DNA of 22,454 bases from JABWCK01 sp043822385 (GCA_043822385.1 JBDRBT010000018.1:1-22454), one strand, 5' to 3'. Positions 1-8,303 are shown, numbered from the stretch's first letter. Notes: generated from the letters alone by a model not told the origin. Made by a program: numbers and translations.

Positions 1-1
1 G

Positions 2-256
2 TTTGATTTACCTATGAGTGGAGTTAGAGATGGCTTGATTGGTTTATCAATTTCTCCCGCAGTTCAGAGTGTTAAATCAATTAATTGGAGTAGTAACAAT
101 ACTTCTAGATGGTCAACAACCGCAAGTCCTTCCTCACTTAACACAATAATAGGGGGGGTAGACATAATTGATGTAACTAAATCTATAGACGACGCTGATA
201 ATGCATTGTCTCTACCAACTACTTACGTTGCTGTGTCTTACAGTTGCACTCCGTGA
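2..256 (+). CDS. C-terminal end of a probable secreted or surface protein (5' end outside window)
   Basis: The reading frame is open from the first bases of the window to the TGA at 254-256, giving about 84 residues. The start lies upstream, and the internal Met codon at 14 is not a likely start. The visible part is rich in Ser, Thr and Asn, contains an N-N-T-S sequon and ends in V-S-Y-S-C-T-P without a membrane segment or charged anchor. It uses AGA for Arg and ATA for Ile more than most neighbours do. The next gene, also a secreted protein, starts 43 bases downstream in the same direction. I do not recognise a family; calling it a surface protein rests on composition and context. Confidence 0.6.
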   Translation, partial: FDLPMSGVRDGLIGLSISPAVQSVKSINWSSNNTSRWSTTASPSSLNTIIGGVDIIDVTKSIDDADNALSLPTTYVAVSYSCTP

Positions 257-285
257 GTTCTTTTTCTTTCCTTTTGTTTTAAAAT

Positions 286-296
286 GGTGGTTTGAA
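286..296 (+). promoter_or_regulatory. Ribosome binding site fixing a TTG start at 300
   Basis: GGTGGTTTGAA lies just before a TTG codon in the frame of the next gene. The same 11 bases occur at 8500-8510, again directly before a TTG start. The GGTG part can pair with the CACC of the archaeal 16S rRNA 3' end. Confidence 0.5.
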
Positions 297-299
297 GGG

Positions 300-1793
300 T
301 TGAAAAAAATTTTGAGTTTTTTGTTTGTTTTCGCGTTGTTTTCCTTAGTTGCAGCTAACTCCGGCGCAGTATGCAATTACCCTTACTACGAAGGCGTTTG
401 CTGTGATGGTTCCAGCGATAAAAAAATATTTCCTTCAGAAACTGGTTGTTGTTACGGCACGCAAGCTTACTTTGATGAAGACGTTTGTGGTTTAACTAGT
501 ACCGAACCAGAAAACTTGGGTTGCGCGTTCACGCGTTCATTTACTCTGCATCTTGTTGATGAAATGCCTTTGATTGAAGGAATTCATTATTATTGTTTTG
601 ATGCTACGGGTTCTGGTTTTTATCCTTGTCCTTTGGATTTTTCTTTTCAAATTGCGGGCGTAATTCCTCCCACGTTAATGATGGTTGCGGAAGAAGCTAG
701 TACTTGTTCTAGTATCTATCCGTGCGTTAAGACTTTACCGTCAGTTCCTTCTCCAAATTGCGTTGCCCCAAATATTTGTGAAGGAGTTTTAGAGGGCAAA
801 GGGGTTTACAATGGTGGTCCAGTTCAGTGTACTACTGTCGTTAGTGTTGTTGATTCAGCTGAACCCACGATATTAATGCCTTGCGAGTTTAGTGAATCTT
901 CTTATTCTTTTAGTGTTGATGATGCGGATCCTAAAGAACGAAACATGTTTAATGAAGCTCTTTGTTCTCTTGATTCTATTAATTATGATCATCTTCTTTG
1001 TCCTGAACCGCAGAGGCTTTGCAATTCTCCATTTACTGGTCCTTTAGATGCGTCTTGTTTTAATGACCACGATTATCCTGAAAATGCGGGTTTAATGCGA
1101 AGCGCGTTTCAAGTTTATGCTTACGATGGAATTCCTACTGACCCAGCGCTTTCTTCTTACTTCTATTATTCTCCACTAGGTTTTGACGGTAAAGACGATT
1201 CTTGCTTTGCAGAATTTGAAATAATTGACAATAGTATTCCTACTCCTACTCCAACGCCTACCCCCACGCCTACCCCCACGCCTACTCCTACAGTAGTTCC
1301 GCCGGGTTCTGGAAAGTTTATTGTTACTGAAGCGTTTTGTCCTGGAACAGTTAGTGGTAGCGCTTCGAGTGTTTCTTTTGAAGTAATTGATGTTGGGAAC
1401 GGTGACGGCATTTGTCCTGGTTCTTCAACTTACTCTACTGGTTTAACTCTAACGTTTATTGAAGAAACGGGTGACGTTCCTCCTGTTGTTAATCCTCAAA
1501 ATCTTGGGGATGCTGACGCGTCTTGCAACAACGGGGTAGTTACTTTTGCTTTAAGTAACTTGGTTGACTTTACTTCAGAAGATAATGTTGGGGAATACAA
1601 TTCCAAGTTTATTATTAATTACGATGATAATGGCCCTAAAGCGTCTAAAGCTGAATGCAATTTCCGTGTAGTCAAGCAGAGAGTTCAAACGCCTGACTTG
1701 AATTTAGTGTTAGTTGCTTTGATTGGTTTAGGTGCGTTGTTCGTATTAAGGAAGCCTAAAAAGAAAGTTAAGAAAGCTAAAAAGAAGAAGTAA
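300..1793 (+). CDS. Cys-rich secreted protein with Thr-Pro linker and C-terminal membrane anchor
   Basis: I take the TTG at 300 as the start because it gives a textbook signal peptide (M-K-K-I-L-S-F-L-F-V-F-A-L-F then S-L-V-A-A-N-S) and follows a GGTGG site; the frame is open further upstream to 201, but that extension overlaps the preceding gene. The protein is about 497 residues. The N-terminal 310 residues hold most of 24 cysteines, several as CC or CxxxC-like pairs, suggesting a disulfide-rich extracellular domain. A (Thr-Pro)8 linker follows at about residues 315-330, then a smaller beta-rich domain. The C-terminus is P-D-L-N plus a hydrophobic segment and a tail of mostly lysines, the layout of a membrane-anchored or archaeosortase-type surface protein. 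No enzymatic motif is visible; family unknown. Confidence 0.85.
   Translation: MKKILSFLFVFALFSLVAANSGAVCNYPYYEGVCCDGSSDKKIFPSETGCCYGTQAYFDEDVCGLTSTEPENLGCAFTRSFTLHLVDEMPLIEGIHYYCFDATGSGFYPCPLDFSFQIAGVIPPTLMMVAEEASTCSSIYPCVKTLPSVPSPNCVAPNICEGVLEGKGVYNGGPVQCTTVVSVVDSAEPTILMPCEFSESSYSFSVDDADPKERNMFNEALCSLDSINYDHLLCPEPQRLCNSPFTGPLDASCFNDHDYPENAGLMRSAFQVYAYDGIPTDPALSSYFYYSPLGFDGKDDSCFAEFEIIDNSIPTPTPTPTPTPTPTPTPTVVPPGSGKFIVTEAFCPGTVSGSASSVSFEVIDVGNGDGICPGSSTYSTGLTLTFIEETGDVPPVVNPQNLGDADASCNNGVVTFALSNLVDFTSEDNVGEYNSKFIINYDDNGPKASKAECNFRVVKQRVQTPDLNLVLVALIGLGALFVLRKPKKKVKKAKKKK
1242..1289 (+). repeat. Eight Thr-Pro dicodon repeats (6-bp unit)
   Basis: Eight successive ACN-CCN units encode a Thr-Pro linker inside the secreted protein. 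The units vary at third positions (ACTCCT, ACTCCA, ACGCCT, ACCCCC), so selection is probably on the protein. A similar tract of seven units lies at 16791-16832 in the cohesin-like gene. Confidence 0.9.
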
Positions 1794-1805
1794 TTTTTAT
1801 TTTTT
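1794..1805 (+). terminator. T-rich terminator directly after the secreted-protein stop codon
   Basis: The stop codon is followed at once by two runs of T (TTTTTATTTTTTG). Archaeal RNA polymerase terminates on such T-runs. The same bases encode the last codons of the convergent coiled-coil gene. Confidence 0.5.
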
Positions 1806-2150
1806 GTTTGCTTTCTCTATTTTTTCTTCTATTAATTCTTTTACTTCGTTGATTGTAGCGAAGCTCAAGGGATTGATTTGTTCAATAATTGCTTTTATTT
1901 CAAGAAAGTCTTCTCTTGACGCGAATTTCTTGTCTAACTGCGCGTAATCAACTCCTTTTTCTTCTAGTTTTAGTTTGCTTGTTTTCTCTATCTTGTCGTT
2001 TAAAGCAACCATAGTTCGGCCTACTACCTCTAAGTTTTTCTCGATGGTAGCAATTCTTTGCGCTAGAAGGTTTATTTTAGAATCTAGAGTCTTGACTTCA
2101 TCGCTTGTGCCAACTGTTTCTTGCGTTTTTCGAGCTAGTCTGTCTCTCAT
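1797..2150 (-). CDS. Small predicted coiled-coil protein, function unknown
   Basis: The 117-residue product is highly charged. Heptad-like spacing of Leu, Ile and Val over about residues 20-65 (for example D-S-K-I-N-L-L-A-Q-R-I-A-T-I) and 85-115 suggests two coiled-coil segments joined by a short hinge. It has no signal peptide, membrane segment or catalytic motif. It ends three bases from the convergent secreted-protein gene and is divergent from PolB, sharing a TATA-like element at 2177-2184 that lies about 30 bases upstream of its ATG, so its transcript is probably nearly leaderless. I do not recognise a family. The long frame in a tightly packed region and the placed promoter support a real gene. 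Confidence 0.65.
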   Translation of the reverse strand: MRDRLARKTQETVGTSDEVKTLDSKINLLAQRIATIEKNLEVVGRTMVALNDKIEKTSKLKLEEKGVDYAQLDKKFASREDFLEIKAIIEQINPLSFATINEVKELIEEKIEKANKK

Positions 2151-2176
2151 TTCAGAAATACTTACTCAAAAAGAGC

Positions 2177-2184
2177 TTATAAAA
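2177..2184. promoter_or_regulatory. TATA-like element shared by divergent genes
   Basis: TTATAAAA reads as TTTTATAA on the other strand. It is about 30 bases from the minus-strand ATG at 2150 and about 40 bases from the PolB ATG at 2220, where AGGTG at 2210-2214 serves as ribosome binding site. One element could therefore serve both genes. No experimental support is available here. Confidence 0.45.
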
Positions 2185-2219
2185 CGTTTTATTGTTTAAT
2201 TATTTAAGTAGGTGTTTTT

Positions 2220-4568
2220 ATGCGCGTTAAGGCTTTCTTGCTTGAAGTAGACCACGTTATGCGAAAAGAGTGTTCAGCTTTGCGCTTGTTTTTGAAAACA
2301 GAGTCAGGCAAGTCATTCAGGTTGTATGATGAGTCTTTCGCGCCGTATTTTTACTTGAATTCCTCTTTAAGCAAGGCTGAATCCTTACTCACTGGAATGG
2401 TTAACGCAAAGCGCGTTGAAGCAGTAGAAAAATTATGCGAGGGAGTAAAGAAAAAACTCGTGAAAGTAATTGCTTTCACTGCCAGTGATGTTCCGAAACT
2501 AAAACATGAAGCTAAACGGTTGGGTGATTGCTTCGAGTACGACATTCCGTTTACTAGGCGTTACGTTATTGACCACCAGTTGAAACCAAACAAGTTGCAT
2601 GAAGTTGTTTTCGAAGGCAAGCTAGTTAAGTCAATAACGCCTTTGAGTGAAAACAAGAAGCCAGTTTTGAAGATTCTCTCGTTAGATATTGAAACGTACA
2701 ATCCAGACCGAATTAGTGACCCGAAGAAAGATGCTTGCTTAATGATTGGTTTTTACGGCGAAAAGAAAGGTGTTTACTCGTATTCAAAGAAGTTTTCCAG
2801 CAAGCTAGTTACTTCTTTTTCTACTGAAAAAGAAATGCTCGAGTCCTTCACTGAATTAGTAAAGAAAGAAAAAATTGACGTGTTGTGTTCTTACAACGGC
2901 GACCAGTTTGACTTGCCGTTCTTGCAGGCGAGAGCTGACAAGCTTAACGCCGCGTTTTCTTTAAGCAGGGATGGTTCTAGAGTGAAAACCAGAAAGGCAG
3001 GTATTCGTTTAGTGTCAAAACTCGGTGGCAGGATTCATTACGACGTGTTTCCCGTGGTTTCTTTCCTTAATTTCATTGGCACGATTCACGTTCCGCGCTT
3101 GCGTTTAGAAGAGGTTTACTTTGAATTGCTTGGCGGGAAAAAACTAGATTTAGATAAAGCTAAGTTATGGAAGTTGTGGGATGACGGAAAAACTAAAGAG
3201 TTAGATTACTTGGCTGAATACAACTTGGTTGACGCTAAAGCGTGTTTCGAGTTAACTGAAAAGTTCTTGCCTTTGCAATTAGAGTTAGGTGCTTTAGTTG
3301 GAATGCCTTTGTTCGACTGCGCGCGGGCAACGAGTTCCCAGTTAGTTGAAACGTTTTTGTTGAGGAAAGCGTTTTCTTTAAATGAAATAGCGCCTAACAA
3401 GCCGGTTGACGTTAAGGCAGAGCCAATTGAAGGCGCTTTCGTTAAAACCCCGGAAGCAGGCGTTTACGATAATTTAGCAATGCTTGACTTCAAGTCTTTG
3501 TACCCGTCAATAATTATTAGTCACAATATTGATTACTCCGCGTTGAATTGCGATTGCTGTAAAGATGCTTTTGTTTCCCCTCAAGGCCATCGCTTTTGCA
3601 GGAAAAGAAAAGGAATAATGCCTTTAGTGTTGGGTGAAGTGTTGGATGAGCGGTTTAAACTAAAAGACGCAATGAAGAAACTTGACAAGAAGTCTAGCGA
3701 GTATTCTTCTTTAGACGCGCAACAATGGGGACTCAAGATTTTGGCAAATAGCGCTTATGGTTACCAATTGTTTGCTCGTTCGCGTTGGTATTCTAGAGCG
3801 TGTGGCGAGGCGACTACTGCTTGGGCTAGAGAATTCATTCACAAAACGATTAAAGCAGCTGAAGAAAAAGGCTTGAAAGTTATTTACACGGATACAGACT
3901 CGATTTTAGTTAAATACGAAAAGAAGAATTTGGTTGAGGAATTCATGAAGGAATTCAACAAGACGCTTCCTAGTAGAATGGAGTTGGATTTAGAGGATTA
4001 TTATTCTAGAGGAATTTTTGTTTCAAAGAAAGTAAGCGGAAAAGAAGTGGGAGCTAAAAAGAAGTACGCGTTGATTAGTGATTCCGGGCGAATTAAAATA
4101 AAGGGTTTTGAATTAGTGCGTAGGGATTGGAGCAAGATTGCTCGCAGGACACAGAAAAAGGTTTTGGAAATTTTGTTGAAGGAGGGTTCTGTAGAGAAAG
4201 CAGTTGCTTTAGTCAGGAAGGTAGTAATTGACTTGAAGGAAGAAATAATTCCTTTAGAAGACTGCGTTATTTACTCTGGAATGCGCAAGAAAAAGTATTT
4301 GTTAAAGAGTCCAGCGGTTTCTGCTTTCGAGTACGCTAAAAAAACTGGTTTGCAGGTTAGTGATAAAGTAATTGATTACGTTATTACTAAAGACGGTAAG
4401 AGTATTTCGGATAAAGCGCGCGTTTTTGCTCAAGCAAAAAATTACGATCCTGATTACTATGTTAATAATCAAGTGTTGCCTGCAGTAATGAAGATTCTTG
4501 GTGCTTTGGGTTTTGATGAAGAAGGCTTGAAGACTAATACCAAGCAGAAGGGTCTTGGAGGCTGGTAG
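2220..4568 (+). CDS. polB: Family B replicative DNA polymerase with 3'-5' exonuclease
   Basis: The 782-residue protein has every family B landmark. Exonuclease motifs: Exo I L-D-I-E-T (D156, E158), Exo II Y-N-G-D-Q-F-D (N226, D231), Exo III Y-N-L-V-D (Y334, D338). Polymerase motifs: motif A D-F-K-S-L-Y-P-S from D423, motif B K506-I-L-A-N-S-A-Y-G, motif C Y-T-D-T-D-S at 556-561, and a K-K-K-Y at 613-616. All catalytic carboxylates are present, so it should be an active proofreading polymerase. C444, C446, C447 and C460 lie in the region that carries disulfide or metal-binding cysteines in other archaeal PolB enzymes. The last residues, Q-K-G-L-G-G-W, resemble the Q-x-G-L-x-x-W PCNA-binding tail of euryarchaeal PolB. 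The length is typical. AGGTG five bases before the ATG supports the start. No intein is present. Confidence 0.97.
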   Translation: MRVKAFLLEVDHVMRKECSALRLFLKTESGKSFRLYDESFAPYFYLNSSLSKAESLLTGMVNAKRVEAVEKLCEGVKKKLVKVIAFTASDVPKLKHEAKRLGDCFEYDIPFTRRYVIDHQLKPNKLHEVVFEGKLVKSITPLSENKKPVLKILSLDIETYNPDRISDPKKDACLMIGFYGEKKGVYSYSKKFSSKLVTSFSTEKEMLESFTELVKKEKIDVLCSYNGDQFDLPFLQARADKLNAAFSLSRDGSRVKTRKAGIRLVSKLGGRIHYDVFPVVSFLNFIGTIHVPRLRLEEVYFELLGGKKLDLDKAKLWKLWDDGKTKELDYLAEYNLVDAKACFELTEKFLPLQLELGALVGMPLFDCARATSSQLVETFLLRKAFSLNEIAPNKPVDVKAEPIEGAFVKTPEAGVYDNLAMLDFKSLYPSIIISHNIDYSALNCDCCKDAFVSPQGHRFCRKRKGIMPLVLGEVLDERFKLKDAMKKLDKKSSEYSSLDAQQWGLKILANSAYGYQLFARSRWYSRACGEATTAWAREFIHKTIKAAEEKGLKVIYTDTDSILVKYEKKNLVEEFMKEFNKTLPSRMELDLEDYYSRGIFVSKKVSGKEVGAKKKYALISDSGRIKIKGFELVRRDWSKIARRTQKKVLEILLKEGSVEKAVALVRKVVIDLKEEIIPLEDCVIYSGMRKKKYLLKSPAVSAFEYAKKTGLQVSDKVIDYVITKDGKSISDKARVFAQAKNYDPDYYVNNQVLPAVMKILGALGFDEEGLKTNTKQKGLGGW

Positions 4569-4612
4569 CGAAATCATTTTTAGTGTTGTTCCTCATATAG
4601 TGTTTTCAAGGC

Positions 4613-4617
4613 GGTGG
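4613..4617 (+). promoter_or_regulatory. Ribosome binding site before the TTG start of MetAP
   Basis: GGTGG within AAGGCGGTGGATT lies seven bases before the TTG at 4625, the only start that gives the expected N-terminus of a type II methionine aminopeptidase. Confidence 0.5.
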
Positions 4618-4624
4618 ATTAAAG

Positions 4625-5527
4625 TTGAATATTACTGAAGGTAAAGGAGTAGAAAAAGACTTTTTGGATGGCCAGAGGATTGCGGTAAGCATTCACGCTA
4701 CTTTAGAGGATTTAGTTAAGCCCGGCGAGTCTTTGTTTAGTGTTGCTGATTCTATTGAAGCTGAAATAATTGCTGCAGGCGCCAAGCCAGCATTTCCAGT
4801 TAATCTTAGTTTGAATAATGAGGCTGCGCACCGCACGCCTACGGTTGGTGACGAACTGGTTTTCACTACTGCTCATGTTGTAAAGGTTGATTTTGGGGTT
4901 AGTGTTAACGGTAGCATTATTGATACTGCTCGCACGATTGATTTAACTGGCGAAAACGCTAAATTGTTAGAAGCGTCTGAACAAGCTTTAGAGGATGCGG
5001 TTAGTGTAATGCGTGCTGGAAAAAAAATTAGTGAAGTAGGTAAAGTAATTAGTGACGCTATTACTTCACGTGGCTTTAAACCGATTGAAAACTTGTGTGG
5101 TCACTCTATTAGTCTTTATTCCTTGCATGATGGTGAAGAAATTCCTAATGTTGAACGAGGAAATTACGTTTTGCAAGAGGGAGACGTGTTTGCGGTAGAG
5201 CCTTTTGCTTCAACTGGTTCCGGAGTTGTTTCAGACGATTTTACTCACACGGAAATATTCATGCTTGTTGAACCAAAGAATGTTCGTTTGGATTCAAGCC
5301 GCAAGTTGCTTGAATTAATTGCTAATGATTTCGGCACCCTGCCGTTCTGCAAGAGGTGGGTTGAATCGAAAATGAATTCTGCTCTTGCTAATTTAGCTTT
5401 AAGAGACTTGTTGAAGCAGGAACTATTAATGGCGTTCCCGTTGCTTAAAGACACTAAAGATTCTTTAGTTTCGCAAAAGGAATACACGGTGATTGTTGAA
5501 ACTGATTCAGTTAAAGTCCTCGCGTGA
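4625..5527 (+). CDS. map: Methionine aminopeptidase, type II
   Basis: This 300-residue metallopeptidase removes the initiator Met from nascent proteins. The five metal ligands of the pita-bread fold are visible: D89 in K-V-D-F-G, D100 in I-I-D-T-A, H160 in C-G-H-S-I, E192 in A-V-E-P-F and E292 in I-V-E-T-D. The substrate-site His is H69 in N-E-A-A-H. The roughly 60-residue helical insert between H160/E192 and the final Glu (residues 222-280) marks the type II class found in archaea and eukaryotes. The length matches archaeal enzymes. Translation starts at TTG with a GGTGG site upstream. It follows PolB by 56 bases on the same strand and could be cotranscribed with it. Confidence 0.95.
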   Translation: MNITEGKGVEKDFLDGQRIAVSIHATLEDLVKPGESLFSVADSIEAEIIAAGAKPAFPVNLSLNNEAAHRTPTVGDELVFTTAHVVKVDFGVSVNGSIIDTARTIDLTGENAKLLEASEQALEDAVSVMRAGKKISEVGKVISDAITSRGFKPIENLCGHSISLYSLHDGEEIPNVERGNYVLQEGDVFAVEPFASTGSGVVSDDFTHTEIFMLVEPKNVRLDSSRKLLELIANDFGTLPFCKRWVESKMNSALANLALRDLLKQELLMAFPLLKDTKDSLVSQKEYTVIVETDSVKVLA

Positions 5528-5664
5528 GAAGTTTTCCTCAAGTAAAGAAAACTCCTTGTTTAGGTAGGGTAAGGAAAAAGTAACTTCCCCCAGACTCTGT
5601 CAAAAAAGTATAGAACGCACAAAAAGTGATTGGAACAAAACCAATTAACCTAAAAACAAGAAAA
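5528..5664. other. Convergent intergenic region with a weak inverted repeat and terminator T-runs
   Basis: These 137 bases separate the convergent MetAP and ATP-grasp-like genes. AGTTTTC at 5530-5536 and GAAAACT at 5547-5553 form a 7-bp inverted repeat with a 10-base loop just after the MetAP stop. For the minus strand, A-runs at 5602-5607 and 5621-5625 read as T6 and T5 and are plausible terminators of the gene at 5665. I see no RNA gene or ORF here. Confidence 0.45.
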
Positions 5665-7053
5665 CTACTTATTAAGTCTAAAAAGAAAATTAGCATGCGG
5701 TTTTGAATGTTCTTTGAGAAGGTATTCTAATTGGCTTAAAGTGTGTTTTTTCATTTTCTTTGAAATTTGGTTGAATGCCGCTGGGTTAACGTCTTTAAGC
5801 CCACTCATGCCTATAACGTGCAGTCCTGCTTGACTATGCACCTCCATCAAAAACGGCTCAAGCAAGCCTGTTTTGTTATTAAACGTCGGCATCAAGTCAA
5901 CCGCAAAAAACTTTGGTTTACGCGTTTTGCCTTCCTCATGCAAACTAGAATGCACGCCTTGAAAATGATTACTAACTTGAAGCGCTGCTTTTCTAAACGA
6001 ATAATAAGTTGCCTTAACTTTTTTTTCTAGTTCTTCTGTACTCAATTCAGGAAATCGTTTTTTGTACAATTCAACGAACAAAGATTTTGTTTCTGCGCTC
6101 GTACCATGAAATCGAATGTTACCAAACTCGCTGTTAGGAAAACCAAGTTTGCAGTAATCACCTAAAACGCTACTCTTGCTTTTTCCGAGGCGCTTTTTAC
6201 TAACATCCTCTAAAATAAACCTTACTTCAACCTTCCTAAAATTACCTAACAATTCTCCCCGCACGCCTTGTTCAACAACCATTCTTAAAGTATTATTCTT
6301 TTTGGCAAGAGATCGAATAAATTTAGGAACATTTATGTAAATATTTCGCTTATTGCTAATAATCACTTCTTTTTTAAACGGAAAACGATCGCTAGGAATA
6401 ACCCCATAAACCCCTCCAACCGGGTTCACATATAAAACAGCTATTCCAGAACCAGCATGCACTCCCTCCGCTTTAACGAAAACTTTTCCGTGCTTTTTTA
6501 AGAAACCAACTACTTGCTTGCTATCAAGCAATACTCTTTGTCCCTCGCTAAAGATCGCAATAGGCTTGTTTGGTTTGGGAGCATTAACTGCAATAATACT
6601 TTGCTTACCGCCACTTTTTGGAATGAGTTTTATTATTTGCCTTCGACTTTTCGGGTTAACTACTAAAACTATTTTTTCAGGTTGTTGAACAGGAAGTTTT
6701 AACCCAGCTGAATACATTTTTTCTTCTATAATCGTTTGAGGAGGAAGCGCGTAATCTCGCTTAGGCAAACTATTCAAACCACGCAATAAAAACTTGTATA
6801 AAGAAGGAACTCCCAGAACCGCGTCAATACCTCCCCTTGAAACAAAGAAAAAATCCGAATCTTCCTTGCCCTTCAAGCGTTTAAAGCCCTCCTGATCGAG
6901 AATCGCTTTTACTCCATACTTGTTCTTAAGATCGGCTAGTTCAGGCCAGTCGTCAACCTCTAAACCTTTAACTAAATAAACTGGTTTCTTTTTACTAGCG
7001 AAAAAATTAATAGTAGCAAGAGTACTCAATTCCTTTAAATTAGGCGTGTTCAT
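5665..7053 (-). CDS. Probable ATP-grasp-fold protein, substrate unknown
   Basis: The 462-residue product starts best at the ATG at 7053; a TTG just upstream at 7056 is an alternative. Numbering here counts from that TTG. Several blocks match the ATP-grasp plan: a Gly-rich nucleotide loop V-F-V-K-A-E-G-V-H-A-G-S-G-I (residues 192-205), an acidic hinge R-M-V-V-E-Q-G-V-R-G-E (258-268), E-V-R-F-I-L-E-D (277-284), and late metal-binding positions in F-F-A-V-D-L-M (D387) and L-M-E-V-H-S-Q-A-G (E405). The last motif has His where most ATP-grasp enzymes have Asn (E-V-N). The N-terminal 120 residues look like a separate alpha/beta pre-domain. ATP-grasp enzymes usually ligate a carboxylate to an amine or thiol; substrate and pathway cannot be told here. 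It is transcribed alone, with a TATA-like box 28 bases before the ATG. Confidence 0.6.
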   Translation of the reverse strand: MNTPNLKELSTLATINFFASKKKPVYLVKGLEVDDWPELADLKNKYGVKAILDQEGFKRLKGKEDSDFFFVSRGGIDAVLGVPSLYKFLLRGLNSLPKRDYALPPQTIIEEKMYSAGLKLPVQQPEKIVLVVNPKSRRQIIKLIPKSGGKQSIIAVNAPKPNKPIAIFSEGQRVLLDSKQVVGFLKKHGKVFVKAEGVHAGSGIAVLYVNPVGGVYGVIPSDRFPFKKEVIISNKRNIYINVPKFIRSLAKKNNTLRMVVEQGVRGELLGNFRKVEVRFILEDVSKKRLGKSKSSVLGDYCKLGFPNSEFGNIRFHGTSAETKSLFVELYKKRFPELSTEELEKKVKATYYSFRKAALQVSNHFQGVHSSLHEEGKTRKPKFFAVDLMPTFNNKTGLLEPFLMEVHSQAGLHVIGMSGLKDVNPAAFNQISKKMKKHTLSQLEYLLKEHSKPHANFLFRLNK

Positions 7054-7075
7054 CAAAATAAATACTAGATTTCAA

Positions 7076-7085
7076 CAAATAAAAT
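7076..7085 (-). promoter_or_regulatory. TATA-like box of the ATP-grasp-like gene
   Basis: On the minus strand this reads ATTTTATTTG and is centred about 28 bases before the ATG at 7053, the spacing expected for a leaderless archaeal transcript. Confidence 0.4.
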
Positions 7086-7211
7086 TCTTGTGAAAACAAA
7101 ACTCATTACCCTAAAAGAAGAAGCGCCCTGGACAAGCTAAGATGTTTTTATTCAACGCTCTAAGTATTCAAATAGAACCCTCGCGTGAGCTTTTTAAGCA
7201 ATTAACGAGTA

Positions 7212-8303
7212 ATGTTTTGCACAGATATGACTCATCAAAAGAAACTTGAATCGCATAAAGAGCACTCTATTGACGAGAAGCTTGCTTCCTTGAAGAAGGA
7301 ACACGCTCCAATGCCTACTCACGCTAGCGACAAGGAAATTAGCGTTCAATTAAACATTCCTATTACTAAGAATTTTATTTCCAAACTACCGTTCTTGTTC
7401 GTAATACTATTATTATTTATTTTTTCTGCTGTTTTGTTTGATAAAGCTAACTTCAAGATTGCGGACATGCTTGACTTAAGTCATTTCGCAGCTACTTTAG
7501 GAAAGTTTTACAGTTTAGGCTTTATTTTGTTCTTGATTGTTTTTTCGATTACTATTGCGTTAAGCATTTTTTACGGAAACGGCATTAGTCCCTGGCTAGC
7601 TATGCTTACTCTACCCGTTAGTTTAATTGCTTCCTTAGTAATGGGTTTAGCTTTCTTTCCCGCCTTGCTCTTGCCGTTCATTGCGTTAGGGGTAGTAGTG
7701 TCTTCAGCTGCGTTTTTTGCTTCAATCAAGAAAGATTTGGATTGGGGCAGGATTTGGAATGTTGCTGACCAAGCCTTGCTTGTTTTATTGTTGTTAACTG
7801 CAGTAATTGTTTTTGCTAAAGCATCCGCCAATCAACAAGTTTACTCTGATGCTTTAATTGGCGGAGTAGTTGGTTACACGGTTGATAGTTCCGGCGGAAG
7901 CGTTGGTTTTATTGTAAGCGGTGACACTGTAGAGAAAACATTTACTGAAGACTTTTTGAAGCAAATGCTGCCTAAAACAACAATGGAGAAAGTATTGAAG
8001 GCTTCATTCGGGGCAGTAGTAATGCAAGACGCGCAGTATACTTCTTTAATCAAGGAATTAAGAAGCGAGTTAGTTCTTGAAAAGAATGATATTGCTAGTG
8101 CGATAACCGCTAAGTTACCTGAAGTAACTGCTGACAGCGGGATTGTTGAAACGGTTCAAGGCGCTGAGTTCTTGAAGCCGCTCTTAGATAACTTGCCTTT
8201 ATTGTTAGCTTTGTCTGCGTTAATGGCTGCGGCTTCAGTTGCTTTCGTAATAAAGATTCTTTCCACTGCTTTTGCTTTCGGTTTGTTCAAGTACTTGGGT
8301 TGA
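7212..8303 (+). CDS. Multi-pass membrane protein with an extracytoplasmic domain, function unknown
   Basis: The 363-residue product (358 if it starts at the in-frame ATG at 7227, which fits a TTTTTAAG box at 7191-7198 better) has a polar N-terminal 55 residues rich in Lys, Glu and His. Hydrophobic segments follow at about residues 59-77, 99-120, 128-148, 150-170 and 186-202. A soluble domain of about 120 residues (205-325) follows, with V-D-S-S-G-G-S-V-G-F near its start, and then a last membrane span at about 327-356. The shape, a membrane bundle followed by a soluble loop and a closing helix, suggests a soluble domain held on one face of the membrane. I do not recognise the family and see no catalytic signature. 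A T-run and a tRNA gene follow. Confidence 0.75.
   Translation: MFCTDMTHQKKLESHKEHSIDEKLASLKKEHAPMPTHASDKEISVQLNIPITKNFISKLPFLFVILLLFIFSAVLFDKANFKIADMLDLSHFAATLGKFYSLGFILFLIVFSITIALSIFYGNGISPWLAMLTLPVSLIASLVMGLAFFPALLLPFIALGVVVSSAAFFASIKKDLDWGRIWNVADQALLVLLLLTAVIVFAKASANQQVYSDALIGGVVGYTVDSSGGSVGFIVSGDTVEKTFTEDFLKQMLPKTTMEKVLKASFGAVVMQDAQYTSLIKELRSELVLEKNDIASAITAKLPEVTADSGIVETVQGAEFLKPLLDNLPLLLALSALMAAASVAFVIKILSTAFAFGLFKYLG

Noticed and set aside
14..256. Complete small gene starting at ATG 14
   Set aside because: The frame is open back to the window edge, there is no binding site before that ATG, and the product has no proper N-terminus; it is the end of a longer gene.
201..299. Upstream extension of the Cys-rich secreted protein to ATG 201
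   Set aside because: It overlaps the preceding gene and would bury the signal peptide; TTG 300 has a binding site and a good signal peptide.
1166..1411. Minus-strand frame encoding a Gly-Val repeat protein
   Set aside because: It is the reverse strand of the Thr-Pro repeat tract; the same artefact occurs at 16784-17002.
2220..4568. Intein or split in PolB
   Set aside because: All polymerase motifs are uninterrupted and the length is normal.
5530..5553. Hairpin as an intrinsic terminator or small RNA after MetAP
   Set aside because: Only 7 bp with a 10-base loop and no T-run following on the plus strand; too weak to call.
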